Shown: positions 26,180 through 35,069, counted from the stretch's first letter. The stretch: DNA of 64,000 nt from Paenalicyclobacillus ferrooxydans (GCF_001399675.1 NZ_LJCO01000082.1:36117-100116), one strand, 5' to 3'. Numbers and translations are program-made. Notes: a model not told the origin generated them from the letters alone.

Positions 26180-27814
26180 TTAACAAAGCGGTGCAGCAAG
26201 ACGAGCCGTCCTATGCTTCAACTTAGCGATTGGCGAAGTACGCAGTTCATTTTCAAGCAGTCGCCGGGAGGCAACCAGGTCGTGTTCAAACTGTTGACGA
26301 AGATGGTGTGTCACGGCACTCCCGTACTGAACGAGGCAGACCTCATAATTCAGTCGAAAGCTCCTTAGGTCGTAGTTGGCAGCCCCAACAATCGCCACAT
26401 CGCAGTCCACAGTCATGACCTTTGCGTGCAACACGCCAGGACGGTACAGGTATATCTCAACTCCCGCGTCAAGCAAGGCTGGAAAATAGGTCTGACAAGC
26501 CATCCCAATGATCCTGTGATCGACCTGCTCCGGCAGCAACAGGCGTACTTTTACGCCGCGTGAAACCGCCGTTGTGAGGGCCATGATGAGATCGGATTCT
26601 GGGAGAAAGTACGGTGTGATAATCTCGACTTGATGTTTCGCTTGTGTCAGGCAAAGGAAGTATAGTTGTCGAAGGTTTTGCTTCGTGTCAGGGCCACTTT
26701 GTACAAACTGAACCTCGCCGCGCAAAGTGCGTGCGTTGTTCGTCTTGCCTTTTGTCAGGATTTTGTTGTCTTCTTCTGCCCATGAAGACATGCTCATGTC
26801 GGATGGCACTGACGCGCTCCCTGCCGTTTTGAAGTCCTCACCTTTGCGCGTTTTCTCACCGGAAGCCGAGCGATGTTCACATTCTTCCTCAGCAACGCAA
26901 AAGTTAGCCTCAAACAGGTCCAATAACGGCAACCGGGTTTCCGATGCAATACGCACAGACGTATCGCGCCACAGACCATATTTGGGATCGCGGCCAGCGT
27001 ATTCCCGGCCAACGTTCATTCCCCCGGTGTAACCAACCTTTTCGTCGATAATAACGATTTTGCAGTGGTCTCGGTGGTTTAAATGTCGACTCAGGAAGGG
27101 CGCACGCAAGGGAGAAAAGACACGGCATTCCACGCCGCTGTCTTGTAACTGTTGCACGACGGATTGTGGAAACTTGCGGCTGCCAAGGCCGTCCCGCAAA
27201 AAGCGAACCTTCAGGCCTCGTCTTGCCTGTTCTGAAAGCAACTGCACAATGGCACGTCCAACCTCATCGTCCCGAAAAATATAAAACTCGACATCGATGG
27301 AGTAGCTTGCCCGATTGATGTCCTGCAGCATGGCTTGATAAAACTTGTCGCCGGCGTGAAACGTCTGTATCTCAGCCTGAATACAGCGTGACGAAAAGTG
27401 GTGAATGGCAAATTGAATCACTCTGCGTGTCTGTGAGCCGCGCTTGGTATGCATATGCAGACTCTCATGCATCTGCTGACTTTCCGCTTGGTAGATATCG
27501 AGTTGTCCCATGAGACCGGCTTCCATCTTCCATGCGTTTCTTTGCCGGAGCTCGACCCCGTGATCGTGCTCTGATGAATTCTCGACGCCTGAAAATTGAT
27601 GAGATGAGTGTTCCCACGGCAGGTGAAGACGCTTTGGTACGCGGGCAGTGAGGATGAAGTAGAGTGGAACGCCGAGAAGCGGAACGACAAGACAAATCAT
27701 GACCCAAGTCAGGGTCTCTGCTGGTTTTTTCGATCCGGATACAGCCACGACCAGTAACCCAAGCCATTGGGCGAAGGATAGAACCACAATAGCTGCCCAG
27801 ATTGGGCTCGGCAT
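26180..27814 (-). CDS. cls: Cardiolipin synthase (phospholipase D superfamily)
   Basis: A 544-residue enzyme condensing two phosphatidylglycerols into cardiolipin. Two N-terminal membrane helices (residues 5-55) carry the usual Pro-rich turn, and two HKD motifs follow: H-C-K-I-V-I-I-D with GGMN after it, and H-A-K-V-M-T-V-D followed by GAANYDLRS. A charged insert of about 60 residues (Glu/Lys/Ser-rich, centred on residue 330) between the two halves makes it longer than the usual 480-510. Transcribed opposite to the reductase gene at 28.2 kb. Confidence 0.93.
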   Translation of the reverse strand: MPSPIWAAIVVLSFAQWLGLLVVAVSGSKKPAETLTWVMICLVVPLLGVPLYFILTARVPKRLHLPWEHSSHQFSGVENSSEHDHGVELRQRNAWKMEAGLMGQLDIYQAESQQMHESLHMHTKRGSQTRRVIQFAIHHFSSRCIQAEIQTFHAGDKFYQAMLQDINRASYSIDVEFYIFRDDEVGRAIVQLLSEQARRGLKVRFLRDGLGSRKFPQSVVQQLQDSGVECRVFSPLRAPFLSRHLNHRDHCKIVIIDEKVGYTGGMNVGREYAGRDPKYGLWRDTSVRIASETRLPLLDLFEANFCVAEEECEHRSASGEKTRKGEDFKTAGSASVPSDMSMSSWAEEDNKILTKGKTNNARTLRGEVQFVQSGPDTKQNLRQLYFLCLTQAKHQVEIITPYFLPESDLIMALTTAVSRGVKVRLLLPEQVDHRIIGMACQTYFPALLDAGVEIYLYRPGVLHAKVMTVDCDVAIVGAANYDLRSFRLNYEVCLVQYGSAVTHHLRQQFEHDLVASRRLLENELRTSPIAKLKHRTARLAAPLC

Positions 27815-28183
27815 GCAAACAGCCCCCTGTCTCTTGTGGGTCTCTAATCCGCTTCATAGTCGTTATCATGAGCCCCGCGATCAAGGTCTATCCTGACAGT
27901 TTCAGGTAACGATAGCTTGCAGGTAACGACTTTGCCATCCGGCAGCATGTTTGCAGTGAAGGGAACATGGACGTAAGATTGCAGGTGATTTCATCGTACC
28001 GAAGCCCAAAATCAGCCGCATCGTCGGCGGGTGTCTTTCTCGTCTTTTGTATGCTACGCTCAACTCGTAGTTATCGCCGAAGCAGGGGAGAACGAAGCAT
28101 TTGACGCACAGCGCTTGGGTCTTTACCGACTGCTTTGAGTCTTAACAGGCTGCTTTGGTTCTTGCAGGAAGGGAGCGGTGTTC
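27815..28183. other. Intergenic region with a possible coding remnant
   Basis: These 369 bases separate cls from the divergent reductase gene. On the minus strand, 27844-27990 is open for 49 codons and reads like protein (CKLSLPETVRIDLDRG in its middle), but it has no ribosome site and only an internal ATG at 27948. It could be the C-terminal remnant of a lost gene. CAGGTAACGA occurs twice (from 27903 and 27920). Near 28105-28170 there is a loose repeat of CTGCTTTG and GTCTT elements. No clear promoter boxes are claimed. Confidence 0.35.
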
Positions 28184-29194
28184 ATGAAAAATCAGGAGTA
28201 CGTCCTGGCGAGTCGCCCGCAAGGGATGCCGATGCCAGAGAACTTTCGCTTAGCAGAGTCAGAGACATCGGCGCTTGAAGATGGTGAGCTGTTAGTACGG
28301 ACGCTTTACGTTTCTGTCGATCCGTATATGAGAGGCCGTATGAATGATGCGAAGTCGTACGTCCCGCCATTCCAGTTGAATCAACCCATATCCGGCGGAG
28401 CAGTTGGACAGGTGGTGGAATCTCGAAACCCGTCCTTTGCAGCAGGCGATCTCGTTTCGGGTACCTTCAACTGGGCACGGTACACGGTTTCCAACGGGAG
28501 AGGAGTACATAAAGTCGATCCGAATCTGGCTCCTATCACAACGAGTCTGGGTGTGCTTGGGATGCCAGGGTTAACCGCGTACTTTGGTCTCCTGGACATC
28601 GGAAAGCCGCAACCGGGTGAGACTGTCGTTGTATCTGGAGCAGCCGGAGCCGTAGGGATGGCGGTCGGGCAGATTGCCAAGATTCACGGATGTCGTGTTG
28701 TCGGCATCGCCGGTTCGGATGAAAAGCTCCGCGTTTTGACGGAGGAGCTCGGCTTTGATGCAGGCATCAACTACAAGACCGCTCCATCATTGCGGCGAGC
28801 AGTTCGTGAGGCCTGTCCTGATGGCGTCGACGTCTACTTTGACAACGTTGGCGGTGACGTGACGGATGCCGTGATGGCGAATCTGAATGATAATGCACGG
28901 ATTCCGCTGTGCGGTCAGATTGCCCTCTACAATATGGATAAACCGGACGTCGGACCTCGCAACTTCTCGTATCTCGTGATTCACCGCGGGCTCGTGAAAG
29001 GGTTTATCGTATCGGATTATGCAAAAAGCTTCAGCGAGGCGTTTGCCCAACTAGGCGCGTGGACGAGAGAAGGTAAGCTGCAATACCGCGAAACCATTGT
29101 TGAAGGGTTCGAGAATATCCCGGATGCCTTCCTTGGCCTCTTTAGAGGCGACAACATTGGCAAACAACTTGTGAAGGTTGCGGACATCAACTAG
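28184..29194 (+). CDS. NADP-dependent MDR oxidoreductase (CurA/PTGR-like)
   Basis: 336 residues of the zinc-free medium-chain dehydrogenase/reductase group that reduces alpha,beta-unsaturated ketones or aldehydes. The N-terminal block VSVDPYMRGRMNDAKSYVPP is hallmark-like for this family. The nucleotide motif is VVSGAAGAVGMAVGQIAK near residue 153, and the later VDVYFDNVGGDV is also typical. There are no catalytic zinc ligands. ATG 28184 follows GGAAGGGAGCGG; the GTG six bases earlier is a less likely start. A terminator follows. Confidence 0.92.
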   Translation: MKNQEYVLASRPQGMPMPENFRLAESETSALEDGELLVRTLYVSVDPYMRGRMNDAKSYVPPFQLNQPISGGAVGQVVESRNPSFAAGDLVSGTFNWARYTVSNGRGVHKVDPNLAPITTSLGVLGMPGLTAYFGLLDIGKPQPGETVVVSGAAGAVGMAVGQIAKIHGCRVVGIAGSDEKLRVLTEELGFDAGINYKTAPSLRRAVREACPDGVDVYFDNVGGDVTDAVMANLNDNARIPLCGQIALYNMDKPDVGPRNFSYLVIHRGLVKGFIVSDYAKSFSEAFAQLGAWTREGKLQYRETIVEGFENIPDAFLGLFRGDNIGKQLVKVADIN

Positions 29195-29235
29195 ATGTTG
29201 GACGGCTCCGTGGGCCTGTCTGAATAGTGAAGAAT

Positions 29236-29267
29236 AAGCCGCGGGATTCATCATGCACCCGCGGCTT
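29236..29267 (+). terminator. Intrinsic terminator after the reductase gene
   Basis: AAGCCGCGGG (29236-29245) pairs perfectly with CCCGCGGCTT (29258-29267) around 12 bases, followed by GTTCGTGTT. It lies just upstream of the ccdA ribosome site. Confidence 0.8.
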
Positions 29268-29301
29268 GTTCGTGTTAAGATCAAACATAGGGGGTGACTC
29301 T

Positions 29302-30015
29302 GTGGGTGCACATATTTCTCTCTGGCTTGCTTTTGGGGCCGGGTTGTTGTCGTTTATTTCGCCTTGTACGCTGCCTCTGTTTCCGTCCTATATCGGTTAC
29401 ATATCTGGTGTATCGCTCACTGGTGGGAACAACGTGCATCAGCAGGGTGCTCGTCGGAGGGCTTTCGTGCATGCCCTTTGGTTTTGCGTGGGCCTCTCAT
29501 TTTTATTTGTTACCCTGGGGTTTGGCGCCACTGCGCTGGGGACCGTGCTGCGGGAATATCGCGGTGAAGTGCGTCTCGTCGGCGGTGCGCTGGTCATTGT
29601 GCTCGGTCTGTTCATGGCAGGCGTACTGAAAAGTGGTTGGCTGATGCAAGAGCGCCGGATGCACCTTCCTGCGGTAAAACCGCTGGGTTACCTCGGTTCA
29701 GTCCTGGTCGGCGTCGCCTTCGGTGCAGGTTGGACACCGTGTATCGGACCTATTTTAGCTGCCGTTTTAACGATGGTCATCGCACATCCTGATGTGGGTA
29801 AATGGTATATGATTGCCTATGCGATAGGTTTTTCTATTCCGTTTCTGGTCCTCGCTGTGACCCTGTCCTCACTGCGTCCGGTGCTCAAGTATACAGAGGT
29901 CATTGCTAAGGTCGGAGGTTGGCTGTTAGTCCTCATGGGGGTGCTGTTGTTCACGAACAAAATGGCCGTGATTACCATCTGGATTCAACAGGTGACTGGT
30001 TTCAGTGGATTTTAG
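29302..30015 (+). CDS. ccdA: CcdA-type thiol-disulfide transporter
   Basis: A 237-residue membrane protein with six hydrophobic helices that carries reducing equivalents across the membrane for cytochrome c maturation. The two redox cysteines lie in the family contexts FISPCTLPLFPSYIGYISG (helix 1) and FGAGWTPCIGPIL (helix 4). Start GTG 29302 has GGGGGTG 5 bases upstream. Its last 90 bp overlap the convergent GNAT gene. Likely clients are thioredoxin-like proteins outside the membrane, such as the one at 22.6 kb (inference). Confidence 0.93.
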   Translation: MGAHISLWLAFGAGLLSFISPCTLPLFPSYIGYISGVSLTGGNNVHQQGARRRAFVHALWFCVGLSFLFVTLGFGATALGTVLREYRGEVRLVGGALVIVLGLFMAGVLKSGWLMQERRMHLPAVKPLGYLGSVLVGVAFGAGWTPCIGPILAAVLTMVIAHPDVGKWYMIAYAIGFSIPFLVLAVTLSSLRPVLKYTEVIAKVGGWLLVLMGVLLFTNKMAVITIWIQQVTGFSGF

Positions 30016-30582
30016 CGGGATCACAAAGAGTCGGAAGGGCTTCCCTTCTTTCCATGTGCGATAACGCAGCCAACGCTTCAGAGCCCGCTCAAACTCGTTT
30101 GCTGCAGCATCCGAACCACCCCATCGTGCCCCCGGTTCACCAATTATCCGAGCCAAAGAGTGAACAGCTCGGACGTTATCCTCGGGCACCGCATAGACCA
30201 CAACATCCGCACAAAAGTGGACCGATGCATGCGACAGGGATGCGGCTTTTACCGGCCGGTTCCATCCTTGCCCGCGCACTTCTGGCACCAGGTACGTACC
30301 ACATTCAACAACGATGTGGTCTGGGGTGGACCACATCGGATCGAGCACATGAAAGGTGACGAACCCGCATATCAGATGATCTCCGGAAGAATGGGTCGTT
30401 CCCGTACTGACGGCCAACATCTCCCCGAAGCCCATGACTGCGGCCGCACGCCACTCATTCAGAAAGGCGGCAAAGCCTTCTTCAGATGCGCACGCGTTTG
30501 GCCAATCACGGTCTCTCTGCCCGTTTTCCCACAGTTGCCACGCAATCTCCTCTGTCATAGAAATCAGTTTCACCATCCTCAT
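29926..30582 (-). CDS. GNAT-like acetyltransferase
   Basis: A 218-residue protein with a GNAT-type core. The acetyl-CoA binding loop is seen as VECGTYLVPEVRGQGWNRPVK (R-G-x-G-x-N/R pattern), followed by a helix and AVPEDNVRAVHSLARIIG, the usual N-x-x-A-x-x-L block. The N-terminal part (WQLWENGQRDRDWPNAC) is not family-typical. ATG 30582 follows GGGAGTGAG. Its 3' end overlaps ccdA tail to tail by 90 bp. Substrate unknown. Confidence 0.75.
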   Translation of the reverse strand: MRMVKLISMTEEIAWQLWENGQRDRDWPNACASEEGFAAFLNEWRAAAVMGFGEMLAVSTGTTHSSGDHLICGFVTFHVLDPMWSTPDHIVVECGTYLVPEVRGQGWNRPVKAASLSHASVHFCADVVVYAVPEDNVRAVHSLARIIGEPGARWGGSDAAANEFERALKRWLRYRTWKEGKPFRLFVIPLKSTETSHLLNPDGNHGHFVREQQHPHED

Positions 30583-30610
30583 CAACTCACTCCCTTTGCA
30601 ACCTGTACAT

Positions 30611-30643
30611 GAAGTCAGCCTTCATTAGAAGTCAGCCTTCATT
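30611..30643. repeat. Two 16-base direct repeats with a 17-base period
   Basis: GAAGTCAGCCTTCATT occurs at 30611-30626 and 30628-30643, and each copy is itself a partial palindrome (GAAG..CTTC). It lies just upstream of the GNAT gene start, on the promoter side, so it may be a repeated operator. Alternatively it is a simple duplication. Confidence 0.7.
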
Positions 30644-30747
30644 TATTGGATGACTCTGGTCGGTGTCGTGTCTCTGACGCACGTTCATAGTATACTAACA
30701 TTGACGAGCTGCTGAATCTGCCAAGCCTGTTTGGGGAGGACAACGGT

Positions 30748-30936
30748 ATGGGAATGACAGGAGAAGAAGTTGGCTATCGTGACGCCATCCGGCAATTTGA
30801 CCGCAGCCTGCAACGGCGCCTGCGTACCTTAGAAGAAATGCTGGAGAATGCTGAAGGAGACAACCAGATTAAGCTTGAAGCAAAGATTGATGAAGTTCGC
30901 CATATCCTGCAGGTGTTAGAATCATTGCACCGATAG
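30748..30936 (+). CDS. Small coiled-coil protein of unknown function
   Basis: 62 residues, almost all charged or Leu/Ile, with heptad spacing from about residue 12 to 60 (RRLRTLEEMLENAE, then LEAKIDEVRHILQVLESL). GGGGAGGACAACGGT before the ATG is a strong ribosome site, so it is probably a real gene. No family recognised. It lies alone between the GNAT gene and the catabolic operon. Confidence 0.7.
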   Translation: MGMTGEEVGYRDAIRQFDRSLQRRLRTLEEMLENAEGDNQIKLEAKIDEVRHILQVLESLHR

Positions 30937-31039
30937 CAGGTTCCCTTTCTTTTTGTCCCCATTTGCTCGAAGTTTAGGTAGAATAGGTTGAGATGATGTT
31001 CTGTAACCGCATTCATTGTGAGGGGAGGAGACGGATGCA

Positions 31040-31378
31040 GTGGTAAAGATGACTGCGCTCTTTGAACGCCCGACAGACGTAGACGCATTCCTGGAACACT
31101 ATGAAAATACACATTTACCGATTGTGCGGCGTTTGCCCGGACTGATTCGCGTCGACGTGTGCAAGCTCTACACCATGACCGGTGAGCCGGCCGATCCGTT
31201 CCTGATGACAGATATGGTCTTCTCAGACCGGGAGCAACTGCTTTTGGCGCTTCGGTCTAAGGACGGGCGTGACAGCGGAAGGGATGCAGCAGACATGGCC
31301 GGTACTCACGTAAAGGTGTTTTTTTCTGAGATAGATTCAGAAGAATTTGTGGAAACGACGGAGGCGAAATCAGAATGA
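31040..31378 (+). CDS. EthD-domain protein
   Basis: 112 residues of the EthD dimeric alpha/beta-barrel type (ferredoxin-like). The family pattern FLEHYENTHLPIVRRLPG with its YxxxHxPI core is clear. Such proteins accompany degradation pathways for ethers and aromatic or sterol compounds, often without known chemistry. GTG 31040 follows GGGGAGGAG by 9 bases. Its stop overlaps the ATG of the enoyl-CoA hydratase gene, so it belongs to that operon and is probably its first gene. Confidence 0.88.
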   Translation: MVKMTALFERPTDVDAFLEHYENTHLPIVRRLPGLIRVDVCKLYTMTGEPADPFLMTDMVFSDREQLLLALRSKDGRDSGRDAADMAGTHVKVFFSEIDSEEFVETTEAKSE

Positions 31379-32160
31379 CGTTTGAAACCGTACTCTACGA
31401 AGTAAACAATGGAGTTGCCTTAATTACATTGAATCGTCCCAATGTTATCAATGCTATCAACCAGACTTTAGGTGAGGAGCTGTATGCCGCGTTTAAACGG
31501 GCTGACAGCGATGCGAATGTGAGAGTCGTCGTGTTGACCGGTGCCGGGCGCGGATTTTGTGCGGGTCAGGACCTGTCGGATAGAGTTGCGGTCGACGAGA
31601 CGTTGAGTCTATCTGATTCCGTTCGTGAGAGATACAACGTTCTGGTTTCGAAAATGCAGAACATGCGTGTTCCTGTCATTGCAGCCGTGAACGGTGCCTG
31701 TGCTGGCGCAGGGATGGGGTTTGCACTTGCGTGTGACATTCGGTTTGCCTCGAAGAATGCGAAGTTTACAATGGCGTTCAGCAAGATTGGACTTGCTCCG
31801 GATTCTGGAACGAGTTACACCCTGCCTCGTCTCGTTGGACTCGGCAAGGCACTCGAGTTAGCTTGGACAGGTGATGTCTTTTCCGCAGAAGAAGCTCATC
31901 AGATGGGGATTGTCAATCGCGTATTTGAAACTGAGGAACTCCTGATAAAGACACTGGAATTTGCAGAGCGGTTGGCAGTCGGTCCTACGCTTGCCTATCG
32001 TCTGACCAAAGAGGCGATTGTCCAGAATTTTGATGCGTCTTTGCCGGAAGCCTTGGAACGTGAGGCGCAATTACAGGCCATTGCCGGGCGCAGCAGTGAT
32101 TTCCGTGAAGGCGTGTTGGCGTTCAGTGAGAAACGGCAGCCGAACTTCCGCGGCGAATAA
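31375..32160 (+). CDS. Enoyl-CoA hydratase/isomerase (PaaG-like)
   Basis: 261 residues of the crotonase fold. The oxyanion-hole motifs are LTGAGRGFCAGQDLSD and NGACAGAGMGFALACDIRFAS; the latter positions fit PaaG (1,2-epoxyphenylacetyl-CoA isomerase) and related hydratases. DSGTSYTLPRLVG is also PaaG-like, with Asp at the place of one hydratase Glu. The gene overlaps the EthD gene and is 23 bp from the hydroxyacyl-CoA dehydrogenase gene. The exact reaction is not fixed by sequence, because PaaG, PaaF and fatty-acid hydratases share these motifs. Confidence 0.88.
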   Translation: MTFETVLYEVNNGVALITLNRPNVINAINQTLGEELYAAFKRADSDANVRVVVLTGAGRGFCAGQDLSDRVAVDETLSLSDSVRERYNVLVSKMQNMRVPVIAAVNGACAGAGMGFALACDIRFASKNAKFTMAFSKIGLAPDSGTSYTLPRLVGLGKALELAWTGDVFSAEEAHQMGIVNRVFETEELLIKTLEFAERLAVGPTLAYRLTKEAIVQNFDASLPEALEREAQLQAIAGRSSDFREGVLAFSEKRQPNFRGE

Positions 32161-32183
32161 CAGAGGCAAAACGGAGGCTTCTC

Positions 32184-33950
32184 ATGGAACAGAACAACAG
32201 TACCCGCGTTGGCGTTGTCGGTGCTGGGACGATGGGGGCAGGGATTGCCCTCGTTGCACTCACGGCTGGTTACAGCGTCAGTCTCTGCGATGTTCAAGAG
32301 CAGGTATTGGAGCGGGCGAAGGCGTACATCGAAAAGCATCTTCTGCGTTTCGTCACGAAGGGGCGGATGTCGAAACAGGAGTCCATGGCTTGCATGGAGC
32401 GTTTGCACATTGCAACCGCGATGTCGCCGGCCCTTGACGAGGCCAAGCTGGTCATCGAGGCAGTTCCCGAGAACCTGGACTTGAAGCGCAAGGTACTTGG
32501 ACAAATTGACCAAACGTGCCCTGCTGATGCTATTTTGGCAACCAATACATCGTCGATTTCGATCACGGTGTTAGCCGCCAAACTAGCTCGGCCCGAACGG
32601 GTGATTGGACTTCATTTCTTCAACCCGGCTCCTGTCATGAAGCTCGTTGAGATTGTCATTGGCGAGGATACAGCACAAGATGTCCTCGAACAGACTGCTC
32701 AGTTTGCCGGGACACTCGGGAAACAGGTGATTGTCTGCAAGGATACACCGGGATTCGTCGTCAACCGGATCGCACGAAACTTTTATGGAGAGTCCCTGAA
32801 AATCGTTGGTGAGGGCGCAGCAGATATCCATTTGGTAGATGAATTGGTGGAGCGCGTTGCAGGCTTTAGGATGGGCCCATTCGCTTTGATGGACTTGATT
32901 GGCATCGACGTCAACTTTGATGTTACACAGTCTGTTTATCACGCTTATCATCAAGAGGTGCGCTTTCGTCCGCATCTGTTGCAGGAGAAGAAGGTTCTGT
33001 CCGGTCATTTGGGGCGGAAAACGGGGAGAGGGTTTTACAGCTACCAGGCGGACGGGACGATGATTAAGTCGAGTTCAAACAGGAAGTTAACGGGCGAACC
33101 GGCAGCAGCCGAACTCGAAAGGGATGCACAGGAACGATTGGGGCGTGGATTGTGGAACCAGATTGCGGCCCCTGTTGTGATCGGCGATACCTTACTCGCG
33201 ATACGTTTGCAGGAGAAAATTCAAACAACGTATCATACGAGTGACAGCGGTATCGTATTCGATCACCCGCCGCGTTCTGCAACACCGGATGAGGCGGTGG
33301 AACGCCTGGCCGCAATTCGTAGCTATTTGGTTGAGAAACAACCTGAGGTCGTGCTTGTGAGTACTGCAGGCTCCGAGGAATTTCACCGTGAGCTGCTCGC
33401 GGCTATCGAGGATGCTGTAGCAAAAGACACAGTCATTCTGTCATCCCTTGCGGGTCCGTCTGCGAGTCAACAGGCAAGCTGGCTTTTGCATCCGGAACGT
33501 TTGCGAGGATACTCTATTGTCTTGCCAAACGAGGGTGCAGCAGAGTGGAGCTGCCCAGTTCAGGCACTGCCGACGAGATGCCTCAAGGCTTCGGGGGATT
33601 TGGTCAGACAAAGCGATGTGGCTGTCAGTGAACTCGCAACTGGGGTGCTTGCGGCTCTGGGGTATCATCCGATGGAGGTTCAAGATGGACCTGGCGGTAT
33701 TTCAATGCGCATTTTGTTGATGATTTTAAACGAGGCGTACGAGGTCATGCATGAAGGAACCGCGGGAGCCGCAGACGTCGATCTCGGGATGAAACTGGGC
33801 ACGAACTATCCGTTTGGACCGGTAGAATGGACCGAGGCCATCGGTGCAGTGAGCGTTTGGTATACCCTGCAGAGCGTGTTGGCAGAAACCAGTGACCCTC
33901 GTTACCGCGTGTCGCGGGGGTTGCAATGTAAAGTCTGGGAAGTGCTGTGA
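32184..33950 (+). CDS. 3-hydroxyacyl-CoA dehydrogenase, two-domain duplicated type (PaaH-like)
   Basis: 588 residues. The first half is a full dehydrogenase: VGVVGAGTMGAGIAL (NAD motif, residue 10), the catalytic His region IGLHFFNPAPVMKLVEIV, and the helical dimerisation domain to about residue 290. The second half repeats the plan with a degenerate nucleotide domain (about 310-440, no G-x-G-x-x-G) and a second helical domain ending in ISMRILLMILNEAYEVMHEG and DLGMKLGTNYPFGPVEW. It oxidises 3-hydroxyacyl-CoA to 3-oxoacyl-CoA with NAD. Located between PaaG-like and amino acid dehydrogenase genes in one apparent operon. Confidence 0.9.
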   Translation: MEQNNSTRVGVVGAGTMGAGIALVALTAGYSVSLCDVQEQVLERAKAYIEKHLLRFVTKGRMSKQESMACMERLHIATAMSPALDEAKLVIEAVPENLDLKRKVLGQIDQTCPADAILATNTSSISITVLAAKLARPERVIGLHFFNPAPVMKLVEIVIGEDTAQDVLEQTAQFAGTLGKQVIVCKDTPGFVVNRIARNFYGESLKIVGEGAADIHLVDELVERVAGFRMGPFALMDLIGIDVNFDVTQSVYHAYHQEVRFRPHLLQEKKVLSGHLGRKTGRGFYSYQADGTMIKSSSNRKLTGEPAAAELERDAQERLGRGLWNQIAAPVVIGDTLLAIRLQEKIQTTYHTSDSGIVFDHPPRSATPDEAVERLAAIRSYLVEKQPEVVLVSTAGSEEFHRELLAAIEDAVAKDTVILSSLAGPSASQQASWLLHPERLRGYSIVLPNEGAAEWSCPVQALPTRCLKASGDLVRQSDVAVSELATGVLAALGYHPMEVQDGPGGISMRILLMILNEAYEVMHEGTAGAADVDLGMKLGTNYPFGPVEWTEAIGAVSVWYTLQSVLAETSDPRYRVSRGLQCKVWEVL

Positions 33951-33973
33951 CAAACAACAAGGAGGTCTTTGCA

Positions 33974-35062
33974 ATGGGGATTTTCGACGAGATGGCAAAG
34001 TACGGACATGAACAGGTGATCTTCTGCCAGAATCGGGCGACAGGACTTAAATCTATTATCGCTATCCACGACACTACAGCCGGTCCTGCACTCGGCGGTT
34101 GCCGAATGAGGCCCTATGAAAACGAAGAAGAAATGCTGTTTGATGTACTTCGCCTATCTCGCGGAATGACGTACAAGTGTGCGATTGCCGACGTCGATAA
34201 CGGGGGCGGCAAATGCGTCATTTGGGGAGACCCGGCAACGGATAAGACACCGGAGCTGTTTCGTGCGCTTGGTCGATTTGTCGACGGTCTTGGTGGACGG
34301 TTCTATACGGGGACAGACGTCGGAACGTACCCCAATGATTTTGTGCAAGCGAAGCGTGAAACCCCTTACATTGTGGGTGTCCCGGTTGAATACGGCGGCA
34401 GCGGGGATTCTTCCGTTCCTACGGCCCACGGTGTCATGCAGGGCATTCGGGCAAGCGCGATGGAGTTGTGGGGCAACACCAATCTGAAAGGGAAAATTTT
34501 CGCCGTTCAGGGACTCGGTAAAGTCGGCTCCAAAGTGGTCAAGTCGCTCGCAGACGAGGGTGCCATTCTGGTTGTCACCGATGTCGTGCCATCCAACATT
34601 GAACAGGTGATTGAAATCGCACCGGAGGCGGCAATTGTGCGCCCCGAAACGATTTTTGAAGTTCAGTGTGACATGTTTATTCCGTGCGCACTCGGCGCTG
34701 TCTTAAATGACCACACCATACCGAAGTTGAAATCGAAGGCGATTGTCGGTTCGGCAAACAACCAACTGCTCGATGAAGAAAAACACGGAAGAATGCTGAA
34801 GGATCTGGGCATCTTGTACGCGCCTGACTATCTGGTCAATGCAGGGGGATTGATTCAGGTCGCGGACGAACTGCTCGGGGCGAATCACGACCGGGTGATT
34901 GCAAAGACAACGTCGATTTACGACATTTTGCTGCAGGTTTATCAAATCGCCAAAGAACGGGATATACCGACCAGTCTGGCGGCGAATCAGCTTGTCGAGG
35001 ACCGCTTGAAGCTGATTGCCGAGGTCAAGCAAATTCGAGGTTCAGTTCGACAGGGAGCGTGA
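33974..35062 (+). CDS. Phenylalanine/leucine dehydrogenase family enzyme
   Basis: A 362-residue NAD-dependent enzyme that deaminates a hydrophobic amino acid to its 2-oxoacid. The active-site block GMTYKCAIADVDNGGGK has the substrate-binding Lys68 and catalytic Lys80. The C-A-x-x-D-V-D form resembles phenylalanine dehydrogenase more than leucine dehydrogenase, which usually has N-A-A-A-G-L-N-x. The NAD motif is VQGLGKVGSKVV. AAGGAGG precedes ATG 33974. It lies between PaaG/PaaH-like genes and the 2-oxoacid dehydrogenase subunits, 8 bp before E1alpha. Substrate choice is inferred; Leu, Val or Ile cannot be excluded. Confidence 0.85.
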   Translation: MGIFDEMAKYGHEQVIFCQNRATGLKSIIAIHDTTAGPALGGCRMRPYENEEEMLFDVLRLSRGMTYKCAIADVDNGGGKCVIWGDPATDKTPELFRALGRFVDGLGGRFYTGTDVGTYPNDFVQAKRETPYIVGVPVEYGGSGDSSVPTAHGVMQGIRASAMELWGNTNLKGKIFAVQGLGKVGSKVVKSLADEGAILVVTDVVPSNIEQVIEIAPEAAIVRPETIFEVQCDMFIPCALGAVLNDHTIPKLKSKAIVGSANNQLLDEEKHGRMLKDLGILYAPDYLVNAGGLIQVADELLGANHDRVIAKTTSIYDILLQVYQIAKERDIPTSLAANQLVEDRLKLIAEVKQIRGSVRQGA

Positions 35063-35069
35063 GGAAACG

